Positions 13,275-25,800 of a DNA stretch of 64,000 bases are shown here, piece after piece. The stretch's first letter is position 1, and each line of letters opens with the position of its first letter. Source of the stretch: Pontederia crassipes (Eukaryota > Streptophyta > Magnoliopsida > Commelinales > Pontederiaceae). A program made the position numbers and the translations under genes. The notes under the pieces are model-generated. The model did not search any database. It had not been told where the DNA came from and saw only the letters and a list, made by a program, of their open reading frames with translations. The DNA is taken from positions 33,934,171 through 33,998,170 of the forward strand of contig CM060194.1 of assembly GCA_030549335.1 (NCBI GenBank), in the 5' to 3' direction.

Positions 13275-13540
13275 TAGGGGATCATTTGGTTAGGGGTTAA
13301 ATGGTAGAAATAGCGATATTCCACATCATACAGCCAAACACTATATTTATTCCACAAAAAATACAAAGGGGAATGTTGTCATTTTAAAAATATATAATCC
13401 TATAAATAGTGCTTTTGCATATATAATATATTCTTTCAAAATATTAAAATACGTTATTGGTCATTCAAATAAAACAATTTGACCCATCAAATTAAATGTA
13501 TTTATTCTCATCATTATATTCTCAAGCCAAACGACCCCTA
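13275..13540. mobile_element. Short MITE, hAT-like ends
   Basis: The left end TAGGGGATCATTTGGTTAGG and right end AAGCCAAACGACCCCTA form inverted repeats (about 14 of 17 match). The 266-bp interior is AT-rich. Flanking 8-bp duplication is not clear, so the superfamily is tentative. Confidence 0.5.
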
Positions 13541-15254
13541 TATGCTAACAAGGAAAGGAATCTCTAAGTGCAAAACTAAATAATTTCGCTATACGAAATG
13601 ACATTTCGTAATTTGTTCTCCAAGCATTTACTGATCTGCACTCCTATCTTGTTTCCTTAGCCATTGTTTAGTGTGTCCAAAAGCAACACCACCAACAGAG
13701 TTTTCATTGCTTAAGCAAGATCTTGAGTTTGATTCTTTATAAATGTAAAAAAGTTTTGTTGAGACCTCACTTATCACTATCACGGTACACGACACATGAT
13801 GACTTCATCAAATTAGCTGAGCTGGATGGCGAATTGATCTCTCACTTATGAACAAGACAATAAGTTTTACCACGTGATTTGGGTCGTTGGTATTGTTTAA
13901 TATTGTTTCCATAATCCAATGACTCCTATTTTATCTCTTGTTGTATTTTGCAGCACAAGATGTATGTTTAACACCATTGCCATTGTATTATATTTCCTTT
14001 TTATTATAAAATTGTTTCCATAATTTTTTTATAATTTATAATAGTGCCCCATTGCATCTAATTTCTTAAACGTTAACAATGTCCTTGCAAAAGTGCAAAC
14101 TAATTGGTGCTAAAGCAATCTATTACTCAGAATATAATTGTAATATTATAATTTATAATAATTAACAAAACAGGTTAGCCTATTTTGAAAAGTTTAAAAC
14201 TCAATTTAAACCTAAATTATTTTCTTCTTAAACAATTGATTATTGTAAAAAAGAAATAGACTTGATTTCTTATTTATAATATTGTATTTCTTTTATAAGG
14301 AAATATTAAATTTTTATTGAACTCAAATTAAATTCTTTATCTTAAATTTTTACTTTTGGAAGTAAAATAATATCCTCTAAAAAATGAAATAGTACAATAT
14401 TTTATAATGTACATTTCCTTTTAGAAGGAAAATATTATTATTTTAATCATACTCAATTTGAATGTTTTTTTATTTCTGAAATAATGCATTATCTTGCAAG
14501 AAGAAAGCATTTACATTATCTTTATCTTTTAGAAAGGAAAAATTAATATTAATTTGGCCTCAAAATTTTAAATTGAATTTATTTTTTAAAGCAAAAAACA
14601 ACTCTCTTTTAAAAAAAATTATATATTTTATTACACTTCTAATATAGCTTTGAGAAAGGGATGATTATTTATTTTAATCATAATCATAATTTATTTTTAA
14701 AAAGGAAACATTATTTATTTTATTATACTTGTCATAATCAAATGGAAAATTTATTTTTTTAGAAAGTGGTACAATATATTTATTTAAATCATACTAAAAA
14801 AATCTACTAATTAAATTGTGCGACAATATAAGTTAATTTTATTTTCTAAAATTATATACTTATCATCTCTAAGAAATGAAATATAAGAAAACATTAATAC
14901 TAATTTTACTCAAATTGAATTCTTTATACTAAAGTATTTTGACTCAATTGAATTCATTGCTTTAAGTTTTTTTATTTAAAAAATAATACATTTATCCTTT
15001 ACATATGAAATATTATTTATTTTATTACACATGTATATTGCCTTTTGGAAGGAAACATTATTTGTTAAACTAAGAAATACATTAATTTTTAGGAAAGACA
15101 TATTATTTATTTTGTTATATTTTGTGCATTTAACTAATCATAATCAAATTGATAAAAAGAAAAATTATTCTTAATTTAATTCAAATTAAAAATATTTTTT
15201 TGAATTGATTTTAATTTTAAAAATAATTTTTTTCACCTGCACATTATCTTTTGT
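13541..15254. other. Very AT-rich DNA with periodic AAGGAAA motifs
   Basis: No gene seen. From about 14220 to 15230 the sequence repeatedly cycles through variants of 'ttttagaaaggaaaaat-att-attttaatcatactcaaattgaattc', suggesting an old, degenerated tandem repeat of roughly 60-100 bp. Confidence 0.45.
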
Positions 15255-16444
15255 GTAAATTACACGAATGGTCTTCCAACTTTGAGTCGATTTTCAATTG
15301 GTTCCCCAACTTTAATTTATAATCAGAACGTCCCTCATCTTTTATTATTTTGCACGATTAGTCCTCTTGACCGGTGATAATGGGTTTCACGGTTGCCTTG
15401 TATATGTGACCGACACGTCAATCGTTTTTCTCTCATCCACGTTATTTAAGTCATCCACGTCATTTAACGCTCCAAATCAGGTAAATTACACGGATCGTCC
15501 CCCAATTTTGAATCGATTTCTAAATAGTCCCCCAACTTTGATTCCACTTGACCGGTAAGAAATAGTCTTCCGATTATTTTGCAACGTGGCATAATAAAAT
15601 ATAATAAAAAATTTTAACTAGCTAACATCACACAATAAAAAATATTATAAAAAATTAAGAATACGAACAAGCTGGCTGAGGGGGAGTGTCGGCCCCCCTC
15701 TCTAAGCTCGCCCTTTGGCGATTGGCATAGGGGGCGCCGTACCCCCCTTTCCAAGCTCGTCCACTAGCGAGCTTTACACAAGGGGCGTCAACATCCCCTC
15801 GCGAGCTCATCGACGACCCTAAACGATTTAAAGTTGAGAGACTATAAAAAATATAAATGATAAGAGCGCCGACGAACTCGCGAGGGGGCGTTAGCTCTCC
15901 TTGTGCCAAGCTCGCCAGTGGGCGAGCTTGGAGAGGGGGGCCGACGCCCCCTATGCCAGCTCGCCAAAGGGCGAGCTTGAAGAGGGAGGCCGACACCCCT
16001 CCTCTGTCAGTTCGTCCGCGTCCTAAAATTTTTATAATATTTTTTATTGTGTGATGTCAGCTAGTTAAAATTTTTTATCATATTTTATTATGCCACGTCG
16101 CAAGATAATCGGAAGACTGTTTCTTACTAATCAAGTGGATGAATCGTGTAAAATAATATCAAAGTTGGAGGATTATTTAAAAATCGATATAAAGTTAGAG
16201 GACGATCCGTGTAATTTACCTAATTTGGAGCGTTAAATAACGTGGATGACTTAAATGATGTGGATGAAAAAGAAACAACTAACGTGTCGGTCACGTATAT
16301 AAAGCAACCGAAAAATCCACTATCACCAGTCAAGATGACTAATCGTACAAAACAATAAAAGATGATGGACGTACTGATTATAAATTAAAGTTGGGGGCTA
16401 ATTAAAAATCAACTCAAAGTTGAGAAATCATTCGTGTAATTTAC
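15255..16444. mobile_element. Foldback element: nested 1.19-kb palindrome
   Basis: The left terminus GTAAATTACACGAATG is mirrored by CATTCGTGTAATTTAC at 16429-16444, and the two ~590-bp arms stay complementary almost to the centre near 15850. An inner copy of the same terminus starts at 15481 (gtaaattacacggatcgtcc) and is mirrored at 16200-16219, so one foldback appears nested within another. GC-rich blocks near the centre (gagctcgcc, ggcgagctt) are themselves inverted. Frames on both strands translate the same arm and are not genes. No transposase and no clear target duplication; Mutator-like or Foldback origin is possible. Confidence 0.75.
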
Positions 16445-17778
16445 GAAAATATTATTTATTTTAATTAATTTAAGAAAAGATTAAACATTATTTATTCTAA
16501 TCTTCCTAAAAAAATAATCTTAATGTCTCAAATTGAATTATTTATTTTTATATTACTTTTAATATCAAAATAACAAACTATTATAAAATTTTAATCCACC
16601 AAGTTTTAATCCAAGTTTTTAAATCCAAATAAGTAATTTCTTCTGATATACACATGCATTTCCATTTCCAATACGTGTTAAACATAGAATAAAGTACGAT
16701 GAGCATTTGGCCGCACCTAATTCCCCGCAATGAAATGAATCACGATTCGACAGAACAAAAACTGAATTCAGGTCACGCAGGTGGAACGAGGCAGCAGCAT
16801 GTTTCTCTTTTTTTGACTGACGTGACGGCCTTTTTATAATTTTGTTTTTCTTTTCTTATTTTCACTCACATTTATCATATAAAATAATTTATAATGTAGT
16901 TAAAATGTATATTAGGTTAAATATATATAATTTATAAATGATTCTTTATATTTAAATAGTATATTCATTAACAAAAAATTTTTCATAAAAAATGTTTCTA
17001 CAATTAGGAAATAGACACCTACCAATTGAATTATAATTTAATTCAACTATTTCATCTTGAGATAAAATATCCAATTTCTCATAAAATTTAGCATTATTGG
17101 GGATGTCAATGTTCTAAAAATAAGATAAAATTTAGTACCCCATTATTCGGTATGTTCATGTTTATAAACATTTAAGTAAAAAATAATCAATTTATAAACA
17201 TGGTTACGGAATAATTTAATAGATCCGTAATTAGATATTACTCAATTAAATAATTTATATTAGAAAGGGCAGTCGAAACCAGTAACATACCGACACGATC
17301 CACTTCGGTAGGTATTAGCCACGTAAACCGTGATATTAAGACATTATAATACATAAAATTTAGTATATTAAGAACGTCATATTTAACATTTGACATCGTT
17401 AATCCTCCCGGTATTCTGCATTTGAAAATTTGTAAATTACACAAAACAAGTCTATATAAAGTAGAGTGTCGTAATTTAACTTCGATCTCAATAGATAAAA
17501 CAGATGGGAAGCTGATGGCGACACCAAAATCTACGAGTTCTTCAGCCCCCAAGCCCAGTATTTAATGCACAGAGCAAAGATGTTAAAAGTCGTTAAACAG
17601 CAAAACTATCATTACTGGTAATGGAAACATTACCACAACAATATAATTTGATTATGCTCCAAGCAAAACACACAAATAGCTCAAGAAATATCATGCTAAC
17701 TGAATTTTGCTAGATATTGTGTTCCAGATAGTCATCTGCAAATAAGGGCAACAGGCACAAAGATTATAAAGATCTAAC
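16445..17778. other. AT-rich DNA, no gene recognised
   Basis: No supported coding region; the 104-codon - strand frame at 17238-17552 has no recognisable similarity. Confidence 0.45.
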
Positions 17779-17892
17779 GCCTCAGAGAGGTCCATTGATG
17801 TCATATGAGTAAAGGCTCCAAGTAGGTTCTCCCTGAATGAACAGGGACTTGAAGTTGTCTGTACCTCCAAATAGTGGACAAACATCATAGGC
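17779..17892 (-). ncRNA. Candidate box C/D snoRNA, copy 1
   Basis: On the - strand the 114-nt unit begins GCCT followed by ATGATGT (box C-like, consensus RUGAUGA) and ends with CTGA (box D) followed by GGC, so the ends can pair as a terminal stem. A second 114-nt unit with the same ends lies at 17990-18103. Inside, CCCTGTTCATTCAGGG forms a hairpin. The stretch just before box D (catcaatggacctct) would be the guide. There is no protein-coding potential. The target RNA is not identified; box C is imperfect, so this remains a candidate. Confidence 0.45.
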
Positions 17893-17989
17893 AAAAATGT
17901 TAAAAGGCTTCAGTTTAATTATGTATAAGGTATACAATCCAATTAAAGATAAAGAAAATTAACAAAGAAACAATATTGGTGTGATCTAA

Positions 17990-18103
17990 GGCCTCAGACA
18001 GTTCCAGTAATGTCATATGAGTGTAGGCTCCAAGTAGGTTCTCCCTGAATGAACAGGGCTTGAAGTTATCTACACCTCCAGATAGCGGATACACATCATA
18101 GGC
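17990..18103 (-). ncRNA. Candidate box C/D snoRNA, copy 2
   Basis: Tandem relative of the unit at 17779-17892, 211 bp away and the same length. The box C-like ATGATGT, hairpin and box D CTGA are conserved while the guide region before box D has changed (acattactggaactgt). Conservation of ends with divergence of the guide segment is what duplicated snoRNA genes usually show. Confidence 0.45.
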
Positions 18104-18193
18104 AAAGATGTAACTTTAAATCGGTTTTTAAACATACAAGTTAAGGAAAATAACAAGAACATAAGAAAAATTGTAATAATAGTTCAGAAATCT

Positions 18194-18285
18194 GAGGCTC
18201 AGGTTTTTATCAGCTTCCTCTATCAAGAATTTTCAGAAGCAGAACTGGCATATTGAAGCTGTTTGTTTTTTCTCATCAAAGCCCA
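18194..18285 (-). ncRNA. Candidate box C/D snoRNA
   Basis: On the - strand, GGGC then TTTGATGA (box C-like) and, about 70 nt later, CTGA then GCCT, giving a short terminal stem. An internal CTGA (ttCTGAaa) could be box D'; the segment before it, tatgccagttctgctt, would be its guide. It sits between the duplicated 114-nt units and the putative promoter, in the same orientation. Confidence 0.4.
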
Positions 18286-18346
18286 AGTGAATTCATAAAG
18301 CAGTTCACAAAAGAATTGCAAAAAAAAAAAAACAAAAAGAGAATGA

Positions 18347-18446
18347 AACTGTCAGCTCATATTAAGAAATTCAACCATTTTTTACCATGATACTTCATGC
18401 TTTTAACATCAGAAGCGCGGGTAATAAGTCTAATCATCGCCAACGT
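18347..18446 (-). ncRNA. Weak candidate box C/D snoRNA
   Basis: On the - strand, GCGATGATT (box C-like) is followed by ttCTGATGTT (possible D' and C') and ends at gagCTGAcag (box D), with weak aaac/gttt terminal pairing. The boxes are looser than in its neighbours and support is mainly positional. Confidence 0.3.
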
Positions 18447-18897
18447 TTGCGATCAAATAAAAAAAGGATCAGAAAAATTTAAAAATTGAACCGGAACAGA
18501 ACAGATCAGAGATTATCCTGCTCAAACGGATAACAAAAAAAAATGTAGACATTGCTTTGACACAGATCGATCGATGAATACTGCGAACAGACCTGCAACA
18601 CAGAATGGGCAATCGATCTAGCACGGGCATTGGGGCTTCCATCGTCACTGGTTAAATCGGAGTCGCCCGGGGTTGCGCCGTGCGCTCAAACGCCACCAAA
18701 GAAAAAGGAGACAAGAGCGCAGAAACCGCTAAAAATCAAAATTTCAAGCAAGAATTCACAATATTGTGATGCAAAAAAACTCATCATGGAAGACGATTTG
18801 GTGAAAGCCTTGCGTGTCCGGCAACAAAAAAAGAAATATTACATGTGGAAATCGGGAGCATTGGGGCAGCAGAAGAGATGAATGAGGCGCCCGCGAC

Positions 18898-18932
18898 GCC
18901 GCAATTTATAGAGGAAACGAAGCAAACCCTAA
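18898..18932 (-). promoter_or_regulatory. TATA box and telo-box of snoRNA locus
   Basis: On the - strand a TATAAAT box (18904-18910) has a telo-box (AAACCCTAA on the + strand, 18924-18932) about 14 bp upstream. Telo-boxes near TATA boxes are typical of plant genes for ribosome-biogenesis factors and snoRNAs, which supports a - strand non-coding transcript starting near 18875 and running through the candidate snoRNAs. Confidence 0.5.
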
Positions 18933-20602
18933 TTATAGAGGCAGCAAGGCAGGCGACGGCGTATTTTTGTTAGCGGTGTAACGAATAATAGTGGTGGCGG
19001 AAACGATATGAAGTTTTGGTGCCGCTGCTACGTTACGAGGCCGTGGTAAATTTCTCATGAAATTTTCTTCTTTTCCCAAATTCATTAAATAAACGACCCT
19101 TCAAACTAAAGTTTTACTTATTGAACTATTGTGATATGATCCGAGGTAAAAGTGGATGGGGTGGGTCAATTTTTCTGTTAAAAAAAATATTCGTTATTTT
19201 TCTGGTCAGATTTTTAAATTTAAAACTCATTCTAGAATTATTTTAAAAAACAAATTGACAGCGATTTTTTTAAGCCCTATTTTTATTATAATAATATTTT
19301 CATCCTAAATCATATTCAAATTCTTAATTTATTTTTATTAAAATTTTTTGAAGTTAGGTAGATCCATGGGTAAGTTTTTCTCAGGGCCCTAATTATGATG
19401 TTTAACTTTTTTCGTTATACTATGGACATAGATAACATATAAAAATTAATAAAAAAAGATAGTAGTTTGGTAAGAGATACACTTGTACTAAGTGGTGACC
19501 CCAGGAGTAGAGATGAAATTTTGTGTGAGCCGTCCGACTCGGCATGTGGCTCGTTAAGAAATTTTGTTGGGTTAGCTCGACCTAGCATGGGCACGATGGT
19601 CAGGTCGGGCTCGAGTCGACCTCGAGTCAGACTATGTTGGTCTAACAATTTGGTATGAGCTCGACCTGGTGAGCACATTTTTATTTTATTTTTTATTACA
19701 TATTTAAATATTTAATCATATATTAAATTATATTAAATGTCATCAAGTTGGATTATATCAAGGGGATTGTCAAACTCGCATGCCCACATATAAACTCAGG
19801 CGACTTTACGATCTTAGCAAACAAAAACGATTTGGATTGATGTTCAACTCATTTTTCCCATCACATGATGGAGTTGCGTGTTGGATCATGAATTCGATTG
19901 ACATGACGTGCAGTTGTGTCAACTATCAACCTATTTTTAAAGCTTTCTATAGGTGTGGGTCCCACGTTGTCACTATCTCTCCCCTAATTGCCTGTGTAGC
20001 CTAGATGTTATGAATTCCTCATTTCCTCCGCGCTGATGCTCACTACTGCATTCCCACAATTCGTCGGCTGTTGTTTATCGTTGCCATTGCCAATTCGTTT
20101 GTTGTTGATGTTGCTATCATTGTTTGTTACCCGTTGTTGATTGTTACTAGTACGTTTTCAACCGATGTTGCTCGATTTACTAGTTTCTCTTATTGTTGTT
20201 ATTGTCATTTTATTTTCGACCATTATTGTTTGTCGACGTCATGTTTTTTGCTCCTCTCTCACTCCTTCGCCCTCTCTCCCTCTTCACTATGTCATCCTTC
20301 TCTACTTGCAAGCTAAAGAGGACGACGCTCCTTTGCTTATGAGCAGAGGAGGATCGTCCTCATTCACTATGTTGATATTACTTTGAAAACTTCATTATCT
20401 TGCCTTAGTGCATCATTAGCCATGGCTGATTTTTCGCAATGAATATATTGACTATTTAAGTGCAATAATACCCATGAACCATAGCTTAGTTTTTGCAATG
20501 AATATATTAAGGTGAAATATTTTTATCTTGTACAAATGAATACTACATATAATTCAAAATAACATTTCGGTAGAAACGTATGTGTTGTGTTTCGATCCAA
20601 TG
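18933..20602. other. Non-coding DNA, no gene recognised
   Basis: The stretch 19500-19680 has 'gggctcgagtcgacctcgag' type blocks like those inside hAT MITEs of this window, but no intact ends. The remaining frames (up to 87 codons) are unsupported. Confidence 0.4.
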
Positions 20603-21005
20603 TTTATGTGTTCATTCGACCTTTTCGTGTCAACTCTGAGTTACGAGTTTGATAACATTGGTTGGATCACCTGACCACCTTTTTTTCTTGATTTTTTTCT
20701 TACTTGTCTATTTTTTAATATAAAATATTATTTCATATTTATTTAAAAAATACAAAAAAGTTTATCAATATTTAAAAATTATTTCCATACTTAAAATGAT
20801 TTATTTAACATCTTTAAAAGTTTTAAACAAGTATAAAGCTAAAAAAAATAAAAATTGAGTTATTAGGTTAGTCGGGTCGACTCGAGTTGAAAATTTTCAA
20901 CACGTACTCGACCCGAATTCCCATGGGTTGGGATCAAGTTTGACCTAACAAAGTACCAACAACCCCAATCCGAACTATATTAGATCATCGGTGTGAACAC
21001 CTCTA
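20603..21005. mobile_element. Degenerate hAT-type MITE
   Basis: The left end (tatgtgttcattcgacc) and right end (gtgtgaacacctcta) resemble decayed versions of the TAGGGGTGTTCA termini of the element at 1822. The interior has cgggtcgactcgag and tactcgacccg blocks. No target duplication survives. Confidence 0.45.
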
Positions 21006-21705
21006 CTTATGACATGAATAACTCCAATACTCTTGTGTCAATTAGTGCGTTGAAGATTTGTATGTTCAACTCGACTTTTGTAAAGAGTTGAATTACCAAT
21101 GGCGATCCCCTTTAAGACATTGATAGTACTAAGAATACACATCAAATTGAGATATGTCTCATCCTTTTTCGTTCGTCAGAGCAATATATAACATTGATCA
21201 TCGATTCTATGAGCATTCACTTGTCCAATGAAGACCATAAATGTAGTAAAATTTTGATGATTTTTCATCCCTCTTAAATTTGTCATTGTCCCACCTCTTG
21301 TTGATGACTTTTGCCTTTATCCCGATGTTGATTGCCTTGCTTGGCACTACCTTGTGACTTTGACTTACTTTCTCCCTCCATGGTCCTTGCGCATTGGTGG
21401 TGTTTGTCGTGGATTCCTTTATGCTTATGATCATCACCTCAATTGACTAAAGTTGTGCATATAGTAGCATAATGTCATCTCACATTATGGGCTCTCGCTC
21501 ATGCACTGCAAGCTAATGTTGAATCTCTCCAACATCTAGTTGGAATTGTCTAAGGCAACATCCTTCGATCGAGCATACCCTCACTCTATTTTCGGTGCAA
21601 CCTATTCATGTTCCATATCTGAGTTTGACGTCATCCGCTCTTGATCGTTGATTGTGTCAAAATTGAGTAGTTGCAAAAAAGATGCTCTGATACCAACTTG
21701 TCATC
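21006..21705 (-). pseudogene. Ty3/gypsy-type gag fragment with primer-binding site
   Basis: On the - strand, 21700-21684 reads CAAGTTGGTATCAGAGC, a typical initiator-tRNA-Met primer-binding site, followed by a gag-like reading frame with stops. Further on (21207-21437) a 76-codon frame ends in KSSKFYYIYGLHWTSECS, resembling the CCHC zinc knuckle of plant gypsy gag with its first cysteines replaced. No pol is visible downstream. Confidence 0.5.
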
Positions 21706-22521
21706 ATTTTCGCTTGTGACAAATTCGTATAGTGTTTAAACATTCCAATCATCTAGATAATCTTGTTTAATCTAGCATGCCAAAAGTTTTGGTTTGTGAG
21801 TTGTCAAATGCTATGATTTTTAGGGAGCTTATTTGAACGAACATTTCGACAGAATGATGAAAATGAGTGCCCAGATGAAATATTTAACCGAAAAGATCCT
21901 GAAGCATGGGGTTGCCACCACATGTTTGAGGCAAATGCATTAGGATACACAAGTTTTGAGTCTTTGATGTGAATAGAATGCCTAATTATTAGGTGTTCTT
22001 CCTTTTTATTTAGTAGATTTTGAAATTAGATGACGACTCTCCCTTTCTATTTAGTAGATTTTAAAATTGGACTAACAATGTGTGATATGAAAGATAAGTT
22101 AAGATGATACACTTTTAAAGTACAATTATTATAAGATTGTCATAATCAAATCATGCTAATTCTAATTTACAAGAGTATGCTAAAAGAGAGGGGAAAAAAC
22201 AAGAAAAAGTAAATAATAAATGTGAAATATCTTAACTATCATAAAAAATATATATATAACACCTAATTTAGTATAAATAGATGCCTGTTTTGATTCAGGG
22301 TGGTGGAAATTGTCATCACATATTAATAAGTATACTTTTTTTTATTGAATGTGTTGTGATTAATTTGATTCTTAATAAGTAGCGGACATATTTATTTGTG
22401 TTTGTGATTCATTAAATTGGTTTTTATTTTTGACATCATTATTATCATTAAAAAAATGTTATTGTCACTTCCTTTTATCTCGTAAGAATAAAAATGTCAC
22501 AGTGAAATATCCTTATTTTTG
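21706..22521. other. AT-rich DNA upstream of GAUT10-like gene
   Basis: A retrotransposon LTR could lie just left of 22000, given the primer-binding site at 21684-21700, but its ends were not found. The rest is presumed promoter DNA of the gene starting at 22868. Confidence 0.35.
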
Positions 22522-22528
22522 TATAAAT
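22522..22528 (+). promoter_or_regulatory. Possible TATA box of GAUT10-like gene
   Basis: TATAAAT about 340 bp before the start codon, followed by a CT-rich leader-like stretch at 22680-22740. Its position allows a 5' untranslated region of roughly 310 nt; no other support. Confidence 0.35.
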
Positions 22529-22867
22529 TTTGAACCGAATTAGTTAAAATTTAGAAATGAATAAACTTGTGAAACCGGATCACTCGAGCAGACGGCAAGA
22601 AGCGGCTCAACTCTACTCTAACTGCAGAATTAAAAAAGTTTTTCTGGAAATTTGCGTGAGATTTGAGTTGTTATTGGTGAGCTCAAAGGTCTCTCTTTTC
22701 CTCCTCCCACCCAAAAGACAAACTCCACAGACCCCCGCCGGAGATCTCTACCGGAAGCGCTCAGATCTCCCACGATGCGTTGACGCGGGCTCCGCGCCGC
22801 GTCGGATCGGATCGGTTGCTGCTGCGGGCACTGAGACGATTTGGAGAGGTGGGGAAGGGAAGGTGGG

Positions 22868-25800
22868 ATGAGGCGGAGGCCATTCGACCTCCGTCGGCCG
22901 TCGAGGAGGCGTTGGTTCTCGGCGGGCGTCGTGTGGGTGGTGGCCGCTGGCCTCGCGGTGCTGCTGCTGCTCGTGGTGCTCAGTCGAGACCAGCAGCCGA
23001 GATCCGTCCCGGCGGTGGCACGGCAGGTTGGATCTCTCGACTCCGCGACCTGATTGGAATTTCGTATATGTAGTACTAACTGTCTCCCTTTGTGATTCGC
23101 TATGATTTTGCGGGTAAAATTTTACGATCTGTGATCCATTTTGAGCTGCTTTTGTTGCTGAATTCCTCAAGAGCTTGTTGTGTTTCTATTGGATCCTAAA
23201 AATGGAAGCTGGTGCTTTATAACAGTGTATAGCTCAAGAAGTTACATGTAAAAGCTATGCATCTGATATAACTCTGAATGGTCATTTCAGCAAGCTATAT
23301 GGAAGTTTTTACTTTTACCACTTGGCATAGAGCACATAGAAGCTTAATTCAGTCCACTGAATACAGATAAATCTTAAACACTTATAAATTGCAAAACTAT
23401 GCGCAAAAATATGTATTTAGGAGGAACATTTGAAAATCTGATATTTTTAATATGAATTTTGGTAAATCAATACTGTGTAGGAGAAAGGGGCACTATCGGT
23501 GCCTGGAATATCTAGCATTCTGAATATATAGCATTCCTGACCGTATATGTTTCACATTCTGAATTAATGTATATGGAAGAGAACTGACTCCATTTGAAAA
23601 ATTCTGTTTATGTTAATCTTTTTGTACTACATGAATATATTCCACTTTATTTAATTTCCTTCTACTGGGTTTGCATTGCATTCTATTTCTTGAGGCAAAA
23701 TTAAAGTTATGTACGTTATTGAGCTCAGAAACAGTTTGTACCCTTCCTCCCTTGGTATACGATTTTTTTTTTTAATTTTGAAAGATTTAAATGTGCAAAG
23801 CTCCATTTTTTGTGTTTGAGATACTAATAACCAAAGCATATTTGAACACAATGGTTTTCCAACTTTGTCCCTTTTTCTTTTTGAAGACAAGGTTTTGTCT
23901 CGTACTCTCTAGATGGACAATTCCCATGGTTCATATTTCCCAAAGCATAGGTATAATGGGGGAAGGTAGTGTTTCAGGAAGCTTAACAATCTCTACCTAA
24001 ATAGTTACAAATTCTGGAATAAAAAGATTCAGTGCCAAATGATGTGGACTAATTCAGCTGCTATTTGCAAATCTGTTAAAGATGTTCCGAGTTATTGGCC
24101 TGAGCATTGAATTTTGAATGCTTCTTTAGTGGCGGGGACTTATCTGCTTCGTTCAGGTAGATTAATAGAAGAATGCATATGCATCTGTGTATTTAATATT
24201 CTTCGCTTCAACTCCTGCCATTTGGAGGAGCTGTCTAAGGCTCTAAGCTTTCCTCGAAAAGTGAGCTCAAGTAAGTAGTTCTGATGAAATATTAAGTTTT
24301 GTGCCATACTGGTTTAAATAAAATTTAGCGTACACACTTTCTAGTCTCTTCATCCTTCCCCCTCTCGTGCAGATGCATATGCTCTTTCCATAATACATTT
24401 ATGGAATTCAACAAAAAAAAGTAGAGATTAGGCTCATAAGGAAGGCATTTGCTTTTATAAGCTAAAAGAAATACTGAATTCCCTCTCAAAAAAGAGGAAG
24501 AAAACAACAAATACCAAATTATATTCATGGTGTCCTTGATTATTTATTTCATATTTTCCATCATGGATCAAATATTTCTCTTAGAATGAGAGTTGGAAGT
24601 CTGGTCAAATAACTTGCCACATAGCAATGCAAATGAATAGCCGACCCCACTTAGTGGGATAAGGCTTTGTTGTTGTTGTTGTTGTATAGCAATGCAAATG
24701 AATGTTTTTTTGTTGCACTGGACATACCTGTGGGGTCATCTATCTGTTGACAAGAATTTTTTGATAATTTTATGCTTGCACACCTCTTTGGAAATATATC
24801 TTTTAGAATGAGAATTGGATACTGTCTCCTATTATGATGACATATTCTCACCATTCTTTTCCGTTGATGCATATATATCAGCCATTCAACTTAAACATTT
24901 GTAACTTATCTATCTTTGTGCAGAAGTCATCTTACTTTAGCATTACTGAAGGTTCAAATGTCTCGGATGAAATGCTGAGCCCACATTCTTTCACTAGGCA
25001 ATTGATAGACCAAATTTCTCTTGCAAAAGCTTTTGTAATAATCTCTAAAGAAAGCAACAACCTACAGTTCGCAGCAGAGCTTAGTGCCCAAATTCGAAAC
25101 TCACAAGCTCTTCTTTCCAGTGCTGCAACAAGAGAGACTCCATTAACATCTGAAGAATGGGAAACAGCAGTACGTGACATGGCCCTCTTGCTCTACCAAG
25201 CTCAGCAACTGCATTATGATAGTGCAACCACAATTGTGAAGATGAAAGGTCAAATCCAATCTCTTGAGGAAAAGACCAAATCTGAGGCTGAGAAGAGCAC
25301 AAAATATGGACAAATTGCTGCTGAAGAACTCCCTAAAGGACTTTATTGTCTTGGTATCAGGTTAACTACGGAATGGTTCAGGAATTCAAACCTTCAGAGA
25401 AAAATGTCAGAAGGGAAGTGGACCTCAGAGAAGCTTAGAGACAATAGTCTCTATCACTATTGCATATTCTCTGACAACATCCTTGCTGCAGCTGTTGTAG
25501 TGAACTCTACTTCCATGAATTCTAAGCATCCACATCTGATTGTATTCCACCTGGTCACAGATGAGGTAAACTATGCACCAATGAGAGCCTGGTTTTCATT
25601 GAACAGTTATCGAGGTGCTACTGTGGAAGTCCTGAAGGTGGAAGACTTTTCCTGGCTGAATGCTTCTTACGTCCCCGTCTTAAAGCAGCTCCAGAACTCT
25701 GACACACAAAATTTCTACTTTTCTGGAACTGGGGACAGCAAAACACCTATCAAATTTAGGAACCCGAAATACTTGTCAATGCTAAACCACCTGAGGTTCT

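Noticed and set aside
15655..16054. Frames of 113 and 65 codons in the foldback element
   Set aside because: Both strands encode similar peptides because the DNA is palindromic; no independent evidence for a gene.
18630..18881. 83-codon + strand frame near the snoRNA locus
   Set aside because: Lies antisense to the presumed 5' part of the non-coding transcript; Lys-rich, no similarity recognised.
24834..24923. Upstream extension of the GAUT10 exon 2 open frame (30 codons from ATG 24834)
   Set aside because: It is intronic: a good acceptor (tttgtgcag) ends at 24923, and joining exon 1 there in phase 0 gives the family's N-terminus and length.
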